A stretch of 50,938 nucleotides of DNA from an uncultured Aquincola sp. (GCA_937883885.1 CAKZXL010000505.1:1-50938), one strand, 5' to 3'. Positions 21,238-30,663 are shown, counted from the stretch's first letter. A program made the numbers and translations. Notes: generated from the sequence alone by a model not told the origin.

Positions 21238-21668
21238 TGGCAAAACAGCGCCAGTCCGATCCGCGTCAACTGGACATGTTTGGCATGCCCAGAGGGACGG
21301 AACTCGCGCTGCCCAACAAGCGGCTCAAGGCGTCTAAGCCGCCACCAACGACCAACTTCGCACTGCGCTCAGTGTTTGAGTTCGGGCTTGCCGAGCTGGT
21401 CAAGATCGTCAAGGAGCGGTGGATTGGACCGAAGCGGCGCAGTGGCATCAACTGGTCGCAAATGATCCGCGACCTAGAGCATGCAGGCATGAAGTTGAGC
21501 GACATCGGCATGCGCTGCGGACAGAAGAAAGCGAACGCCCGTTCCTGGGCACACAGGATCAAAAACCTTCCTGGGACGGAACCCAGAATCCTTCACGGCG
21601 CTGCCCTGCTGGTGCTGTGGATGGAGAAGACTGGCCAGCAGGCGGCGGATGCGCCGAAGGAAGACTGA
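21237..21668 (+). CDS. HTH-like early/late regulator candidate
   Basis: A 143-residue protein from ATG 21237. The second half reads as a helix-turn-helix (WSQMIRDLEHAGMKLSDIGM followed by KKANARSWAHRIKNL) and the start is basic. Its position near the end of the early operon is where phages encode late activators or antiterminators, so it is a candidate for the protein that switches on late genes. That role is inference. Confidence 0.65.
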   Translation: MAKQRQSDPRQLDMFGMPRGTELALPNKRLKASKPPPTTNFALRSVFEFGLAELVKIVKERWIGPKRRSGINWSQMIRDLEHAGMKLSDIGMRCGQKKANARSWAHRIKNLPGTEPRILHGAALLVLWMEKTGQQAADAPKED

Positions 21669-21671
21669 ACG

Positions 21672-22529
21672 ATGCAACTCGCGATGACCCGGTACCGCCG
21701 CTACAGCGGCAACGACAGGCACTTCGGCCCGTTCATCACCCTGAGCCGACACGGCAATGAACACTGGCGCCCGTTTGGCGTGGTGCTCGACAGCGGCGAC
21801 GGCGACGACTACAAGGGCTGCAACCTCGCCTTCCATGCCTGCGGCCGCACACTGATCATCGAGCTGCCGCCCATCCTGAAGCCGTGGCGACAGTGGGTGC
21901 CCACGGGACACTACCACTGGGCGAAGTCTCCCGATGACGGCTACTGGGACACGCATCGCCGCGAGTTCGGGTTCCGCTACAGCGGCGACACGGGATTCCT
22001 GCAGGTGTTCCTCGGCGCGCAGACCCACGACAGCACAACCACGAAGAGCTGGTGCAAGTCGCTGCCGTGGAAGCAATGGCGGCACGTGCGGCACAGCATG
22101 TACGGCCTCGGCGGCGAGCATCACTTCACCCAACTGGATGCCGACCGGCGCAAGGGCGGCGATCACTGGGACGCGCGCCAGGCCGCCGAGAAGTCCTGCC
22201 CCACCGCCAAGTTCCTGTTCCGCGACTTCGACGGCATGTTCATCGTCGCCACCGCCCGGATGGAAGAACGCGAGTGGCACTTCGGCGAAGGCTGGTTCAA
22301 GTGGCTGTCGGTGTTCCGCAAGCCGCGCGTGCACCGGTCGCTGGACCTGGAGTTCAGCCAGGAGGTGGGCAAGGACAAGGGCTCATGGAAAGGCGGCACG
22401 CTGGGCCACGGCATCGAGATGCTGCCCGGCGAGGATCACGAGGCCGCATTCCGCCGGTACTGCGCGGCGGGGTCCACGTCGAAGCATGGGCCCGGCGAGC
22501 TGACGTTTGTGCGGCGGCTGGAGGAATGA
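21672..22529 (+). CDS. Conserved-type phage protein of unknown function
   Basis: A 285-residue soluble protein rich in Trp, His and Arg (RYRRYSGNDRHFGPFITLSR ... WRQWVPTGHYHWAKSPDDGY ... ATARMEEREWHFGEGWFKWL). Aromatic-rich beta segments alternate with charged loops. Similar proteins occur in other Burkholderiales and rhizobial phages near replication genes. No catalytic motif seen. Confidence 0.75.
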   Translation: MQLAMTRYRRYSGNDRHFGPFITLSRHGNEHWRPFGVVLDSGDGDDYKGCNLAFHACGRTLIIELPPILKPWRQWVPTGHYHWAKSPDDGYWDTHRREFGFRYSGDTGFLQVFLGAQTHDSTTTKSWCKSLPWKQWRHVRHSMYGLGGEHHFTQLDADRRKGGDHWDARQAAEKSCPTAKFLFRDFDGMFIVATARMEEREWHFGEGWFKWLSVFRKPRVHRSLDLEFSQEVGKDKGSWKGGTLGHGIEMLPGEDHEAAFRRYCAAGSTSKHGPGELTFVRRLEE

Positions 22530-22723
22530 TGGTGGAGGGCCTCTATGCCGCCATGGCGCAATTGGTGCTGTCTGCGGCAATCCGAAAGCCGCGCATCTAC
22601 AGGAACCCGAGCCAGTCGATAGGCCGGCAGTGGGTGTGTGTTGGCAGCGGGTACGTAGGCTTCGGATGCACCCCGGCCGACGCTTACGCCGAGTGGGCCG
22701 TTGCGAAGAGGCTGCTGCGATGA
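22526..22723 (+). CDS. Small hypothetical protein
   Basis: A 65-residue protein from ATG 22526 (ATGA overlap; a second ATG follows at 22529). Ends in a helix after CVGSGYVGFGCTPADAYAEW, a short motif common in small phage proteins. Unknown function. Confidence 0.65.
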   Translation: MMVEGLYAAMAQLVLSAAIRKPRIYRNPSQSIGRQWVCVGSGYVGFGCTPADAYAEWAVAKRLLR

Positions 22724-23067
22724 GACAACCCGGCTACGAAGACCGAGAAGAGGTCATCGCGCAGATCCGCTTCGGCAACCTCTCCCGAGGCGATCAGCAT
22801 GCCCTGCTGCAGGCTTATGCGCTGCGCCAGCAGGCCCAAGGCCACCAGCGGCTGGCTGACCTCGTGGGCCGCCGCGTCACCGTCGAGTTCGCGCTGCCGC
22901 TGTCTGAGTGGCCGTTCCCCGGCACGCCGGCCCACCTGCACGTCTACGGCGTCGAAGGCCCGCTGATCAGCCTGGAGTATTCGCCGTCCTACGGCTCCAC
23001 GCCGCCGCAGCCGAAGTGGTTCTCGCTGGGCATCATCAAGTCGATCACGGCCTTCGGCCAGCAGTAG
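22720..23067 (+). CDS. Last gene of the early right operon, hypothetical
   Basis: A 115-residue protein (ATGA overlap). Helical N-terminus (LSRGDQHALLQAYALRQQAQ) and beta-rich C-terminus (VTVEFALPLSEWPFPGTPAH ... WFSLGIIKSI). It is followed by a terminator. Unknown function. Confidence 0.7.
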   Translation: MRQPGYEDREEVIAQIRFGNLSRGDQHALLQAYALRQQAQGHQRLADLVGRRVTVEFALPLSEWPFPGTPAHLHVYGVEGPLISLEYSPSYGSTPPQPKWFSLGIIKSITAFGQQ

Positions 23068-23088
23068 CCCCACCCACTCACCCCACCC

Positions 23089-23109
23089 AGGCCCGCCCAG
23101 CGCGGGCCT
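23089..23109 (+). terminator. Early/late boundary terminator
   Basis: AGGCCCGC and GCGGGCCT form an 8-bp perfect stem with a 5-nt loop, followed by TTGTCGTTCC. The T tract is interrupted, so efficiency may be moderate. It separates the early operon from the late genes. Confidence 0.7.
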
Positions 23110-23126
23110 TGTCGTTCCCAGCCCCG

Positions 23127-23148
23127 ATTTGTCCGGGATTCACGACGC
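23127..23148 (+). promoter_or_regulatory. Late boundary motif, copy A
   Basis: This 22-bp sequence is identical to 29571-29592, and its last 19 bp (TGTCCGGGATTCACGACGC) recur at 45027-45045. It sits 18 bp after a terminator and about 58 bp before the first late gene. A late promoter/activator site or a module-boundary sequence are the two likely explanations. Confidence 0.6.
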
Positions 23149-23205
23149 TCAGCCGTCCGATGCTCCGCGCCGACCGCAACAGCGGCAAACGCAGGAGCCA
23201 GCCCC

Positions 23206-23775
23206 GTGACGACGAACACGCAACGACGCATCCAGACGCCCGGCGCCCCCACGCCGGCTGCGGCACCCACCCAGGCCGAGCAGGCCGCCGCCGCGGCTGC
23301 AGCTGCTGGCGATGACCTGGACCAGTACGACGGCGACGAGCTGCCGCCGGCCACCGGTGCGGTCGAGACCAAGGCCTATGCCGACGGCACCACGGCCACC
23401 GGCACCGCGCCGCTGCCCGAGCAGTCGCCGACGGCCGACAAGCCCAAGACCCGGAGCCGCGCCGCCAGCGCCCCCGCCGCGCAGCCGGTGGCCAGCGCTG
23501 CCGAATTCACGCCCGAGCAGCAGGCGCTGATCGCGCAGATGATCGACAGCGCCGTGCGTGCCAGCAAGGCCAGCCAGAACCCGCGCACCGCCGCGATGCT
23601 CGCGGCCGGCGCCGACCGCACGAAGGCCGTGCCGCTCGACGTGGCCGTGGCCACCGCCGAGAACAGCGTGGCCGCCGGCCAGCGCCCGCGGCCCATCCTG
23701 ACGCCGGAAGGCTGGTACGTCCACCCGGATTACGCCCGGGTCGCCAACCCCGACGTGGCCCGCCTGGGCGGCTGA
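23206..23775 (+). CDS. First late gene, virion-associated hypothetical
   Basis: A 189-residue protein from GTG 23206 with AGGAG upstream. The first 100 residues are Ala/Pro/Thr-rich and probably disordered; the second half has FTPEQQALIAQMIDSAVRAS and a short conserved-looking end PEGWYVHPDYARVANPDVAR. Located just before the connector operon. A structural or assembly role is likely from position only. Confidence 0.65.
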   Translation: MTTNTQRRIQTPGAPTPAAAPTQAEQAAAAAAAAGDDLDQYDGDELPPATGAVETKAYADGTTATGTAPLPEQSPTADKPKTRSRAASAPAAQPVASAAEFTPEQQALIAQMIDSAVRASKASQNPRTAAMLAAGADRTKAVPLDVAVATAENSVAAGQRPRPILTPEGWYVHPDYARVANPDVARLGG

Positions 23776-23792
23776 GCGCGAGGACGGCCGCC

Positions 23793-24077
23793 ATGTGCAT
23801 CTCTGCAGCCGCAATCGGTCTTCTGACCGCTGGCGTCACCGCTGCCAGCTCCATCTACGCGGCCCGTCAAAACGCCAAGGCCGCCGACTCGCAAGCCGGC
23901 GCCGCCGCCAAGTCGGACACGATGGCCGCGCAGAGCAGCAACGCCCGGCTGGCCATGCGCCGCCGGGCGCTGGCCGCCAACAGCCTGGCCACCGGCGCCA
24001 GCGACCCGACCACGGGCAGCGGCACCGGCGCCAGCGGCGTGATGGGTGGCATGGGTCAGCAGACGCTGGGCGGGTGA
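23793..24077 (+). CDS. Small internal virion-like protein
   Basis: A 94-residue protein (MCISAAAIGLLTAGVTAASS...) with an N-terminal hydrophobic helix, an Ala/Lys helix and a Gly-rich tail. The MCxxxA...AARQNAKAADSQ type start is shared with podovirus internal/ejection proteins such as the one at 34419 in this phage. Probably packed in the virion or part of the ejection apparatus. Confidence 0.65.
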   Translation: MCISAAAIGLLTAGVTAASSIYAARQNAKAADSQAGAAAKSDTMAAQSSNARLAMRRRALAANSLATGASDPTTGSGTGASGVMGGMGQQTLGG

Positions 24078-24081
24078 GCGT

Positions 24082-25695
24082 GTGGCAGTCGACACCGCCA
24101 AGCTCAAGGCCCGGCTGAACGCCAAGAAGGGCGAGCGCGCACCGCACGAGCAGATCTGGCGCGACTGCGCCGACTACAGCCATCCGCATCTGGGCGCGGG
24201 CTTTAGCGGCCAGATCCTCGGCGCCACCGAACTGCAGACCAAGAAGGCCCGGCTGCTCAACGGCGCGGGCACCGATGGCGTGACCACCTCGGCCGACGGC
24301 TTCATGGGCGGCATGACGCCGGCCAATGCGCTGTGGTTCGGCCTGGACGCGGGCCGCGAGACGGACGAAGAGAAGTCCTGGCTCAGCGACTCGGCCATGA
24401 CGATCTGGGAAAACATCCACGCGTCCAACTTCGATGCCGAAGGCTACGACGCCGTGCTGACGTTCATCGTCTGCGGGTGGTTCGCGCTCTACATCGACGA
24501 GGACGACAACGGCGGCTACTACTTCGAGAACTGGCCGCTGAGCCAGTGCTACATCGGCAGCTCGCGCCCGGGCAAGCCGGTGGACACGATCTACCGCGAG
24601 TGGGAGGCCACGGTCTCCGAGCTGGTCGAGCAGTACGGCATGGCCGGCGTCAGCGAGACCGTGCGCCGCCTGGCCGAGGCCGGCAAGGTGGATGCCACGG
24701 TGCCCGTGCTGTGGGCCATCGAGCCGCGGCGCGACTGGCTGCCCGGTGCCGCGGTCTCCACGCGGCTGCCGTTCGCCAGCGTGAAGATGGAGCTCAACAC
24801 CGGGCACATGCTCAGCGAGAGCGGCTTCCACGAGTTCCCCTGCATCGTGCCGCGCTGGCGCCGCATCCCCGGCACGCCCTACGCGCTGGGCCCGATGAGC
24901 GATGCGCTGCCCGACTGCAAGAGCGCCAATGAGGTGGCCCGCTGGGAGTTCGCGGCGGCCGAGACCGCCATCGCGCCACCCATGATCGCCGAAGACGACG
25001 GCGTGCTGAACCCGCGCACGATCAAGCTGGGCCCGCGCAAGATCATCGTGGCCAACAGCGTCAACAGCATCAAGCCGCTGGTCACCGGCGCCAACGTGCA
25101 GTTCGGCCAGATGAAGGTGACCGAGCTGGAAGCCAAGGTGCGCCGCGCGCTGATGGCCGACCTGTTCGACAAGGTGCTGAACGACCCGCGGATGACGGCC
25201 ACGCAGGTGCAGGCCATCCTGGGCATGCTGCGCCAGCGCATGGGCCCGCGCTTCGGCCGCCTGCAAGCCGAGTGGCTGCAGCCGCTGGTCGAGCGCTGCT
25301 ATGGCCTGGCGCTGCGTGCCGGCGCACTGGGCCGGCCGCCCGAGACGCTGCTGCAGCGCAACTACACGATCCGCTACCTGTCGCCGCTGGCGCGCGCCCA
25401 GAAGCTGGACGAGGTGGCGTCGATCGAGACGCACGAAGCCTCACTGCTGCAGGAGGCGCAGGCCGTGCCGCAGGTGATGGACACCTACGACTGGGAAAGC
25501 GGCGCCCGCAAGAAGGCCGAGCTGCGCGGCGTGCCCGCCGACCTCGTGCCGTCGCGCCGCGCCGTCGAGCAGATGCGCGAGCAGCGCGCGCAAGCACAGG
25601 CCGCCGCACAGCAGGCGGCACAGCAACAACAGGTTGGCCAGGCCGCGCAGATGGCGTCGGCTGAGGCCATGGCTTCGCAACTGGCGCAGGCCTGA
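24082..25695 (+). CDS. Head-tail connector / portal protein (T7 gp8-like)
   Basis: A 537-residue portal that forms the ring through which DNA is packaged. Family features are visible: RAPHEQIWRDCADYSHPHLG near the start, the GTDGVTTSADGFMGGMTPAN segment, a wing domain, and the C-terminal RMTATQVQAILGMLRQRMGP... (the T-A-x-E/Q-V clip helix) ending in a Gln/Ala-rich tail. GTG start at 24082. Length fits podoviral connectors. Confidence 0.92.
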   Translation: MAVDTAKLKARLNAKKGERAPHEQIWRDCADYSHPHLGAGFSGQILGATELQTKKARLLNGAGTDGVTTSADGFMGGMTPANALWFGLDAGRETDEEKSWLSDSAMTIWENIHASNFDAEGYDAVLTFIVCGWFALYIDEDDNGGYYFENWPLSQCYIGSSRPGKPVDTIYREWEATVSELVEQYGMAGVSETVRRLAEAGKVDATVPVLWAIEPRRDWLPGAAVSTRLPFASVKMELNTGHMLSESGFHEFPCIVPRWRRIPGTPYALGPMSDALPDCKSANEVARWEFAAAETAIAPPMIAEDDGVLNPRTIKLGPRKIIVANSVNSIKPLVTGANVQFGQMKVTELEAKVRRALMADLFDKVLNDPRMTATQVQAILGMLRQRMGPRFGRLQAEWLQPLVERCYGLALRAGALGRPPETLLQRNYTIRYLSPLARAQKLDEVASIETHEASLLQEAQAVPQVMDTYDWESGARKKAELRGVPADLVPSRRAVEQMREQRAQAQAAAQQAAQQQQVGQAAQMASAEAMASQLAQA

Positions 25696-25731
25696 CAGCA
25701 CCACTGAACCACACCACCACAGGGAAACACC

Positions 25732-28323
25732 ATGGGACGCCGCGGAGATTTCGGCTCTGGCATCACGCAGAAGCCTCGCGCAAACACCGACGTATGGGTC
25801 AATTCAATCGGAGATTTCGTCGATCAATCGGGGACCGTCGTCGGCGGGTTGCGCGATTTCCGAGACCTTCAACGAGCCGCCGCCGATCTGTTCAATGCCG
25901 ACACTGTGGTGCCGCTGACGGTGGCAAAGGGCTCTGCGATCACGCTGGAGTCCCCGCTGGTAGTAAACCACGCCACTCTGAATCTGGACCTCGCCGGCAG
26001 CACTGTCGAGGCCGGCAACATTGACGGGAACTACAAGGCGATTACCGCTGGCAACTCGTTCAACGATTACACGGGATACCGGAAGTACGACTTCTCGCGA
26101 CCGTTCCTGCGCAACGGCACGATCAAGGGCCGTGGTCCCAGCGCCAACTTCGCCAGCCTGATCCGCAACGGTAAAGGCACCGCAGGCCTGTACTTCAACG
26201 GCACCCGAGGCACGCCCAACAAGGTCATCCGGCCGACCACCGAAAACTTGGTCATCACGGGGTTCGACACCGGCATTGACGGCAAGACTGGCTTCTTCTT
26301 GGGCAACTTCAGCCGCACCGTGGTCTATGACTGTGCGCTGGGGTTCCGCCAACGCCGCGGCCTCGACGCTGGCGAGCGCATTGTGTTCAGCAATCGCTGC
26401 CTCATGCAGCGCGTCCGCCTGGCTTTCCTGCTGGAAGACGATTCGTCTGAACTGCATTACGACGGCTCGCTCGACTACCTGATGCAGTGGATCATTGCGA
26501 ATCCCGCATCCGGGTGGTGTCGAGCCACTTTCGACATCCACTACGAGACCTACTACACCAACAGCGGCAACGACAGCGGTTGGTATGTCGCCCAGGGCCG
26601 CGGCAATGACAACCGGCTGATCTACCCGTGGCTGGATAGCCCGGTTGACATGAACGGGGATGGGTCAGCGATCTGGATTCGCGCCGGTAGCTCGCTGGAT
26701 CACAACACCAACAACCTGGATGTGCCTATCGTCGGCACCACACCCAGCGCGACCAACGACCACTTCATCCATCTTCGCCATCGCAACAGCTGGGGTGTGA
26801 TCGACAAGGTGTCGGCGCAGAGCCTGAGCAACATCAGCAACACGCTGAAGCGGGGACCTGGCGTGCTGCGCAAGGAGTTTGTGGCACCGGCTTTCCCCAG
26901 CCGGCTGACCATCCCCTCCAAGGTGTCGAACAACCCGATGGATAACATGTTTGTCAGCCCGGCAATCAGCGATCTGTCGAGCGACCTGCTGTCTATTACG
27001 CACGACGGCAAGGAAATTACCGATCGCTTCACTGGCTTGAACCTCACCCTGACCAGGGACAACACCGTGCGTCCCGGCGGGCAGGGCGATGGCACCGTTG
27101 GTGCCGTCACGTTGTCGGTCGATCCGGCGACTCAGATCACCACCTACATCACCGCGGCGGCCCCGATCTCCGGCAACAGCTGTGTGCTCACCGAGCCCTG
27201 GGCATACCCCACCGGGACTTACACGCTGACCTTCTCCAACGGCGCCACGCGCACTGTGACGCTCAACAATGATTCGTCCGCCGTCAGCTGGGGTGGTGGT
27301 GGGGTGGTGGCCGACGCAGATATCGACGTGTCTGGCGGCATTCCGTCAGTGCAGCCGGCCGATGGATCGGTCCCTGCAGATGGCACCTACCGCGTGGTCT
27401 TCTATGGCGACTCGGCCGGCACCTTCTGGCTGGAGACGGCAAACTATGAGTGTCTGGGCGTCGGTGTGGCCGGCACTCCGTTCGCAACCCGTGGCTTTGC
27501 ATTTACGGTGACCGCCGGCTCCATCCCGTTCGGCCCCTACGACACGGTGACCATCACGGTGGCCGGCGGTGTGGCAACTCGCAACGGAAGCCCAGCCGGC
27601 AAGCCAACTTCGAGCGGCGCTTCTCTCAAGGTCACGAAGAACGCGCAGACCTCTCTCACCTTTACGGGCGCTCTGTCCGCTGCCACCAGCGGCACGCTGA
27701 CGGCGGCCTGGGCCGGGGCAACCGGGGTGTACGCAGTGACCTTCAGCGACAACTCGGTCAGGTCGGCCGTGCTGACCAACGGCAGCACCGCGGTCACCTG
27801 GACCGGTGGCGCCGTCACAGCCACTGCCAGCGCGACGATCCGCAACGATGCGAAGTGGAGCTGGATTCTGCCGGTGCAAAGGGGGCGAATGGTCTCGTTC
27901 GAGATCCTGTCGCTGGTCCCTTCTGTCGGTGGTGCATCCGGTCCGGTGTCCCTGGCCTACCGTTTCGTCAAGCTCGGAACGCAGAAGGTCGGGGCGCTCA
28001 CGGCGACGGCGACGGATGGCGCCGTTCGCGCTGGCCACAGCCAGCTGGTGCCGTCATTCGGGGCGCCCGACACCGGCTCCGCTGGGGGCTTCGACCTGGG
28101 CTTTTCGCGTTCCGGCGGCGACGTGCGCCTAGTCACCATCGACAGCAGCGCTGGCAATCTGGATCGTTGGACCGTCAACTATCTGACCATCGGCAATCCC
28201 TCGGTCAGCACCAGCGACATGGTGTGTCCCGACTGGGCTGATGCTGTGCAGGTGATCGGTGGCCATGACAACGCCGTGTCCGGGGCAGTGCACTTCGCAT
28301 TGCCAAACGGTGCTCCGCTGTAG
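25732..28323 (+). CDS. Tail spike / receptor-binding protein 1
   Basis: An 863-residue protein between connector and scaffold genes. Residues 60-400 have the repetitive beta pattern of a right-handed beta-helix (HATLNLDLAGSTVEAGNI ... NLVITGFDTGIDGKTGFFLG). Two related Ig-like modules follow at about 476-520 (TGTYTLTFSNGATRTVTLNN) and 643-690 (TGVYAVTFSDNSVRSAVLTN), then a C-terminal beta domain. Lower GC and more A/T-ending codons than the flanking genes suggest horizontal exchange, usual for receptor-binding proteins. Confidence 0.82.
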   Translation: MGRRGDFGSGITQKPRANTDVWVNSIGDFVDQSGTVVGGLRDFRDLQRAAADLFNADTVVPLTVAKGSAITLESPLVVNHATLNLDLAGSTVEAGNIDGNYKAITAGNSFNDYTGYRKYDFSRPFLRNGTIKGRGPSANFASLIRNGKGTAGLYFNGTRGTPNKVIRPTTENLVITGFDTGIDGKTGFFLGNFSRTVVYDCALGFRQRRGLDAGERIVFSNRCLMQRVRLAFLLEDDSSELHYDGSLDYLMQWIIANPASGWCRATFDIHYETYYTNSGNDSGWYVAQGRGNDNRLIYPWLDSPVDMNGDGSAIWIRAGSSLDHNTNNLDVPIVGTTPSATNDHFIHLRHRNSWGVIDKVSAQSLSNISNTLKRGPGVLRKEFVAPAFPSRLTIPSKVSNNPMDNMFVSPAISDLSSDLLSITHDGKEITDRFTGLNLTLTRDNTVRPGGQGDGTVGAVTLSVDPATQITTYITAAAPISGNSCVLTEPWAYPTGTYTLTFSNGATRTVTLNNDSSAVSWGGGGVVADADIDVSGGIPSVQPADGSVPADGTYRVVFYGDSAGTFWLETANYECLGVGVAGTPFATRGFAFTVTAGSIPFGPYDTVTITVAGGVATRNGSPAGKPTSSGASLKVTKNAQTSLTFTGALSAATSGTLTAAWAGATGVYAVTFSDNSVRSAVLTNGSTAVTWTGGAVTATASATIRNDAKWSWILPVQRGRMVSFEILSLVPSVGGASGPVSLAYRFVKLGTQKVGALTATATDGAVRAGHSQLVPSFGAPDTGSAGGFDLGFSRSGGDVRLVTIDSSAGNLDRWTVNYLTIGNPSVSTSDMVCPDWADAVQVIGGHDNAVSGAVHFALPNGAPL

Positions 28324-28350
28324 ATCCCGGCCGCTGCAATTCAACGCTTT

Positions 28351-28605
28351 ATGAGCGCAGACCTTGCCCCCCTCTACCGCGACATCTTCGATCTCGACCG
28401 CCGCGGTACCGCCATCCTGGAAGACCTGGTGCAGCGCTTCGGCGGCGCCCGTGTCTACACGGAAGGCGGCACCGACGCGGTGCTGAAGACCTACCAAGCC
28501 GCTGGCCGGCGCGAGGTCGTGGACTACATCCTGCGCCAGATCAACAACGCGAACGGCGCCCCAGATCCCCAACCCCCTGAAGAAGGAGACCCCAGCCATG
28601 AGTGA
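28351..28605 (+). CDS. Bbp19-like small structural protein
   Basis: An 84-residue protein (LYRDIFDLDRRGTAILEDLV ... GRREVVDYILRQINNA) that fits the small family typified, from memory, by Bordetella phage BPP-1 Bbp19. It is encoded immediately before the scaffold, which it overlaps by 8 bp. Role in head assembly presumed from context. Confidence 0.7.
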   Translation: MSADLAPLYRDIFDLDRRGTAILEDLVQRFGGARVYTEGGTDAVLKTYQAAGRREVVDYILRQINNANGAPDPQPPEEGDPSHE

Positions 28606-29506
28606 AGCCGCCACCGCTCCCGCCGCTGCGCCGGCACCTGCCCCCGCTCCCGATGCTGGCGCCGCTGCGCCGGCTGCAGCACCTGCTGCGCCTGCCGCTG
28701 GCGCGCCTGCAGCTGCACCAGCACCTGCCGCCCCGGAAAGCCTGATCCACGGCGACCCGGCAGCAGCACCGCCGGCCAGCCCCGACGGCAAGACCGACAC
28801 GCCGCCGGCCGGCACGCCCGACCCGCTGGCCGACCTGCTGGCCAAGCTGCCCGAGAAGTTCCAGGTCAAGGCCGGCGACAAGCTGGACGCGGCGGCCAGC
28901 CTGGCCAAGGCGCTGGAGCACCGCGACCACCTGGAGAAGCGGCTGGGGGCCGGTGACCTGCCGCCCAAGAGCGAGGCCGAGTACGCGTTCCAGCCGCCCG
29001 AGGAGTTCAAGGACTTCACCTTCAAGGAAGACCGCCTCAACGCCTTCAAGAAGGAAGCCCTGGCGGCTGGCGTGACCGGCAAGCAGTACGAGTTCATGAT
29101 GAACTCCTACCTCAAGGCCTTGCCCGACCTGATGGAAGGCGCCGCGGCCATGAGTGCCGCCGAGGCCCGGGCCGAGCTGGGCAAGGTGTGGACCACGCCC
29201 GACCAGTTGCAGACCGGCCTGGCCGATGCGCAGCGCGCACTGCGCGGCTTGCCGGCCGACCTGCAGGAAGCCACGCGCGAGTTCGGCACCAACCCCGCCT
29301 TCCTGCGCGCCATGGCCCACATGGGCGCACAGATGCGCGAGGACCGGCCGCCGGCCAGCACCTCGGCGCCGACCGCCGCAGCCGCTGACGTGCAGACCCT
29401 CATGAAGCACCCGGCGTACACGGACCCCAAGCACCCCGAGCACGCGACCGTCAGCGCCAAGGTGCGCCAGTTCTACGCCCAGGCCCACGGCACGCAGCCG
29501 CTGTAG
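28598..29506 (+). CDS. Scaffold-like capsid assembly protein
   Basis: A 302-residue protein with an Ala/Pro-rich disordered N-terminus (1-65), a conserved-looking centre (LADLLAKLPEKFQVKAGDKL ... YAFQPPEEFKDFTFKEDRLN) and a helical C-terminus. Size, acidic Ala-rich nature and the position just before the major capsid gene match podoviral scaffolding proteins (T7 gp9 type). It would guide procapsid assembly and leave or be removed before packaging. Confidence 0.8.
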   Translation: MSEAATAPAAAPAPAPAPDAGAAAPAAAPAAPAAGAPAAAPAPAAPESLIHGDPAAAPPASPDGKTDTPPAGTPDPLADLLAKLPEKFQVKAGDKLDAAASLAKALEHRDHLEKRLGAGDLPPKSEAEYAFQPPEEFKDFTFKEDRLNAFKKEALAAGVTGKQYEFMMNSYLKALPDLMEGAAAMSAAEARAELGKVWTTPDQLQTGLADAQRALRGLPADLQEATREFGTNPAFLRAMAHMGAQMREDRPPASTSAPTAAAADVQTLMKHPAYTDPKHPEHATVSAKVRQFYAQAHGTQPL

Positions 29507-29527
29507 CCCAGGCCGCACCCCAGCACC

Positions 29528-29552
29528 AAGCCGCCCACCGAGGCGGCTTTTT
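29528..29552 (+). terminator. Terminator before the capsid gene
   Basis: AAGCCGCC and GGCGGCTT form an 8-bp stem around CACCGA, followed by TTT. Placed between the scaffold and capsid genes and just upstream of boundary motif copy B, it implies that the capsid gene has its own promoter. Confidence 0.8.
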
Positions 29553-29570
29553 CACGTCCGCTCAACGCGC

Positions 29571-29592
29571 ATTTGTCCGGGATTCACGACGC
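29571..29592 (+). promoter_or_regulatory. Late boundary motif, copy B
   Basis: Identical over 22 bp to copy A (23127-23148). Again it lies about 20 bp after a terminator, now 178 bp upstream of the major capsid gene. The intervening leader also carries CGGATCACCTG twice (29639-29649 and 29721-29731). Confidence 0.6.
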
Positions 29593-29769
29593 CCCCCGGC
29601 AAGACCATGCCGGCCATCGACAGGCCCGCCATGGCAAGCGGATCACCTGCAACCCGCCCGCGGCAGCGCTTCACAAGGCAGAGCGCACAGCCCGTAGAGC
29701 AGGCCCGAAGCGCAGTGCGACGGATCACCTGAAAGCCGAACGCCGGAACCACTTTCAGGAGCACTCAAC

Positions 29770-30642
29770 GTGTCCGATTCGATCCCGCAAAGCTTTGTCC
29801 AGCAGTTCGACACTTCGCTGCGACTGCTGGCCGCCCAGATGGACAGCCGGCTCAAGCCGTGTGTCACCGACCGCGGCATGATCACCGGTGAATCCTTCAC
29901 CATCGCCAACATCGACCCGAGCGGCGACCTGCCGGCGGACAACGTGCGCCACGGCGACACGGAGTTCTCGGACATCGCGCACACCACCCGCGTGGTGCCC
30001 ATGAAGGACTTCTTCGATGCGCTGCCGCTGGACCGCAGCGACATCCCGAAGATGCTGGTCAACCCGGTGACGGGCGGCCACTACATGCAGACCCTGGTGG
30101 GCAAGCGCAACCGCAAGGTCGACAACCTGATCTATCGCGCCTGCCGCGATGCGCAGCTGCTCAAGGACGGCACCAGCCAGGCGCTGCCCAGCGGCCAGAA
30201 GATCGCTGCCGGCGGCACGGGCTTCACCAAGGCCAAGGCCATCCAGGCCCGCAAGCTGTTCCGCGCGAACGAGAAGGACCAGCACGGCATGCCCGGCGAG
30301 AAGCTGTTCATCGCCTACACCGCCGACATGGTCGAGGACATCATGTCCGACACCACGCTGACCAGCGCCGACTATCTGGCCAACAAGTTCCTGCAGCAGG
30401 GCGACGTCAGCGGCGACTGGCTGGGCTTCACCTGGATCCCGTTCGAGAGCATCGACGTGTCCGGCGGCACCTACTACACGGTGGCCTGGGCCAAGTCGGC
30501 GATCCACTACGGCGAAGGCTCCTTCGAGGGCCGTGTCGACCGCCGGCCCGACAAGAAGAACCTGTGGCAAACCGCCATGAACTGCTCGATGGCGGCTGGC
30601 CGCCAGGACGAGAAGGGCGTGGTCGAGATCGCCTACGTCTGA
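29770..30642 (+). CDS. Major capsid protein (Bbp17-like)
   Basis: A 290-residue protein from GTG 29770 with AGGAG upstream. It has the typical capsid features MSDSIPQSFVQQFDTSLRLL, an AHTTRVVPMKDFFDALPLDR segment, GEKLFIAYTADMVEDIMSDT and a C-terminal KSAIHYGEGSFEGRVDRRPD stretch. From memory it matches capsid proteins of the BPP-1 group. Position between scaffold and cement genes, its own likely promoter and a strong terminator after the cement gene fit high expression. Confidence 0.88.
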   Translation: MSDSIPQSFVQQFDTSLRLLAAQMDSRLKPCVTDRGMITGESFTIANIDPSGDLPADNVRHGDTEFSDIAHTTRVVPMKDFFDALPLDRSDIPKMLVNPVTGGHYMQTLVGKRNRKVDNLIYRACRDAQLLKDGTSQALPSGQKIAAGGTGFTKAKAIQARKLFRANEKDQHGMPGEKLFIAYTADMVEDIMSDTTLTSADYLANKFLQQGDVSGDWLGFTWIPFESIDVSGGTYYTVAWAKSAIHYGEGSFEGRVDRRPDKKNLWQTAMNCSMAAGRQDEKGVVEIAYV

Positions 30643-30663
30643 CCCTGAAGGAGCACAAGCACC

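Noticed and set aside
23836..25434. 532-codon open frame antisense to the connector gene
   Set aside because: Shadow of the portal gene with His/Leu/Gly-rich composition and no ribosome site.
25732..28323. Diversity-generating retroelement target (BPP-1 relation)
   Set aside because: No reverse transcriptase, template repeat or variable-repeat pair was seen anywhere in the window.
29573..29881. TTG-started frame through copy B of the boundary motif (MSGIHDA...)
   Set aside because: No ribosome site, runs into the capsid gene in another frame, composition not protein-like; the similarity to the end of terminase is explained by the shared 19-bp DNA.
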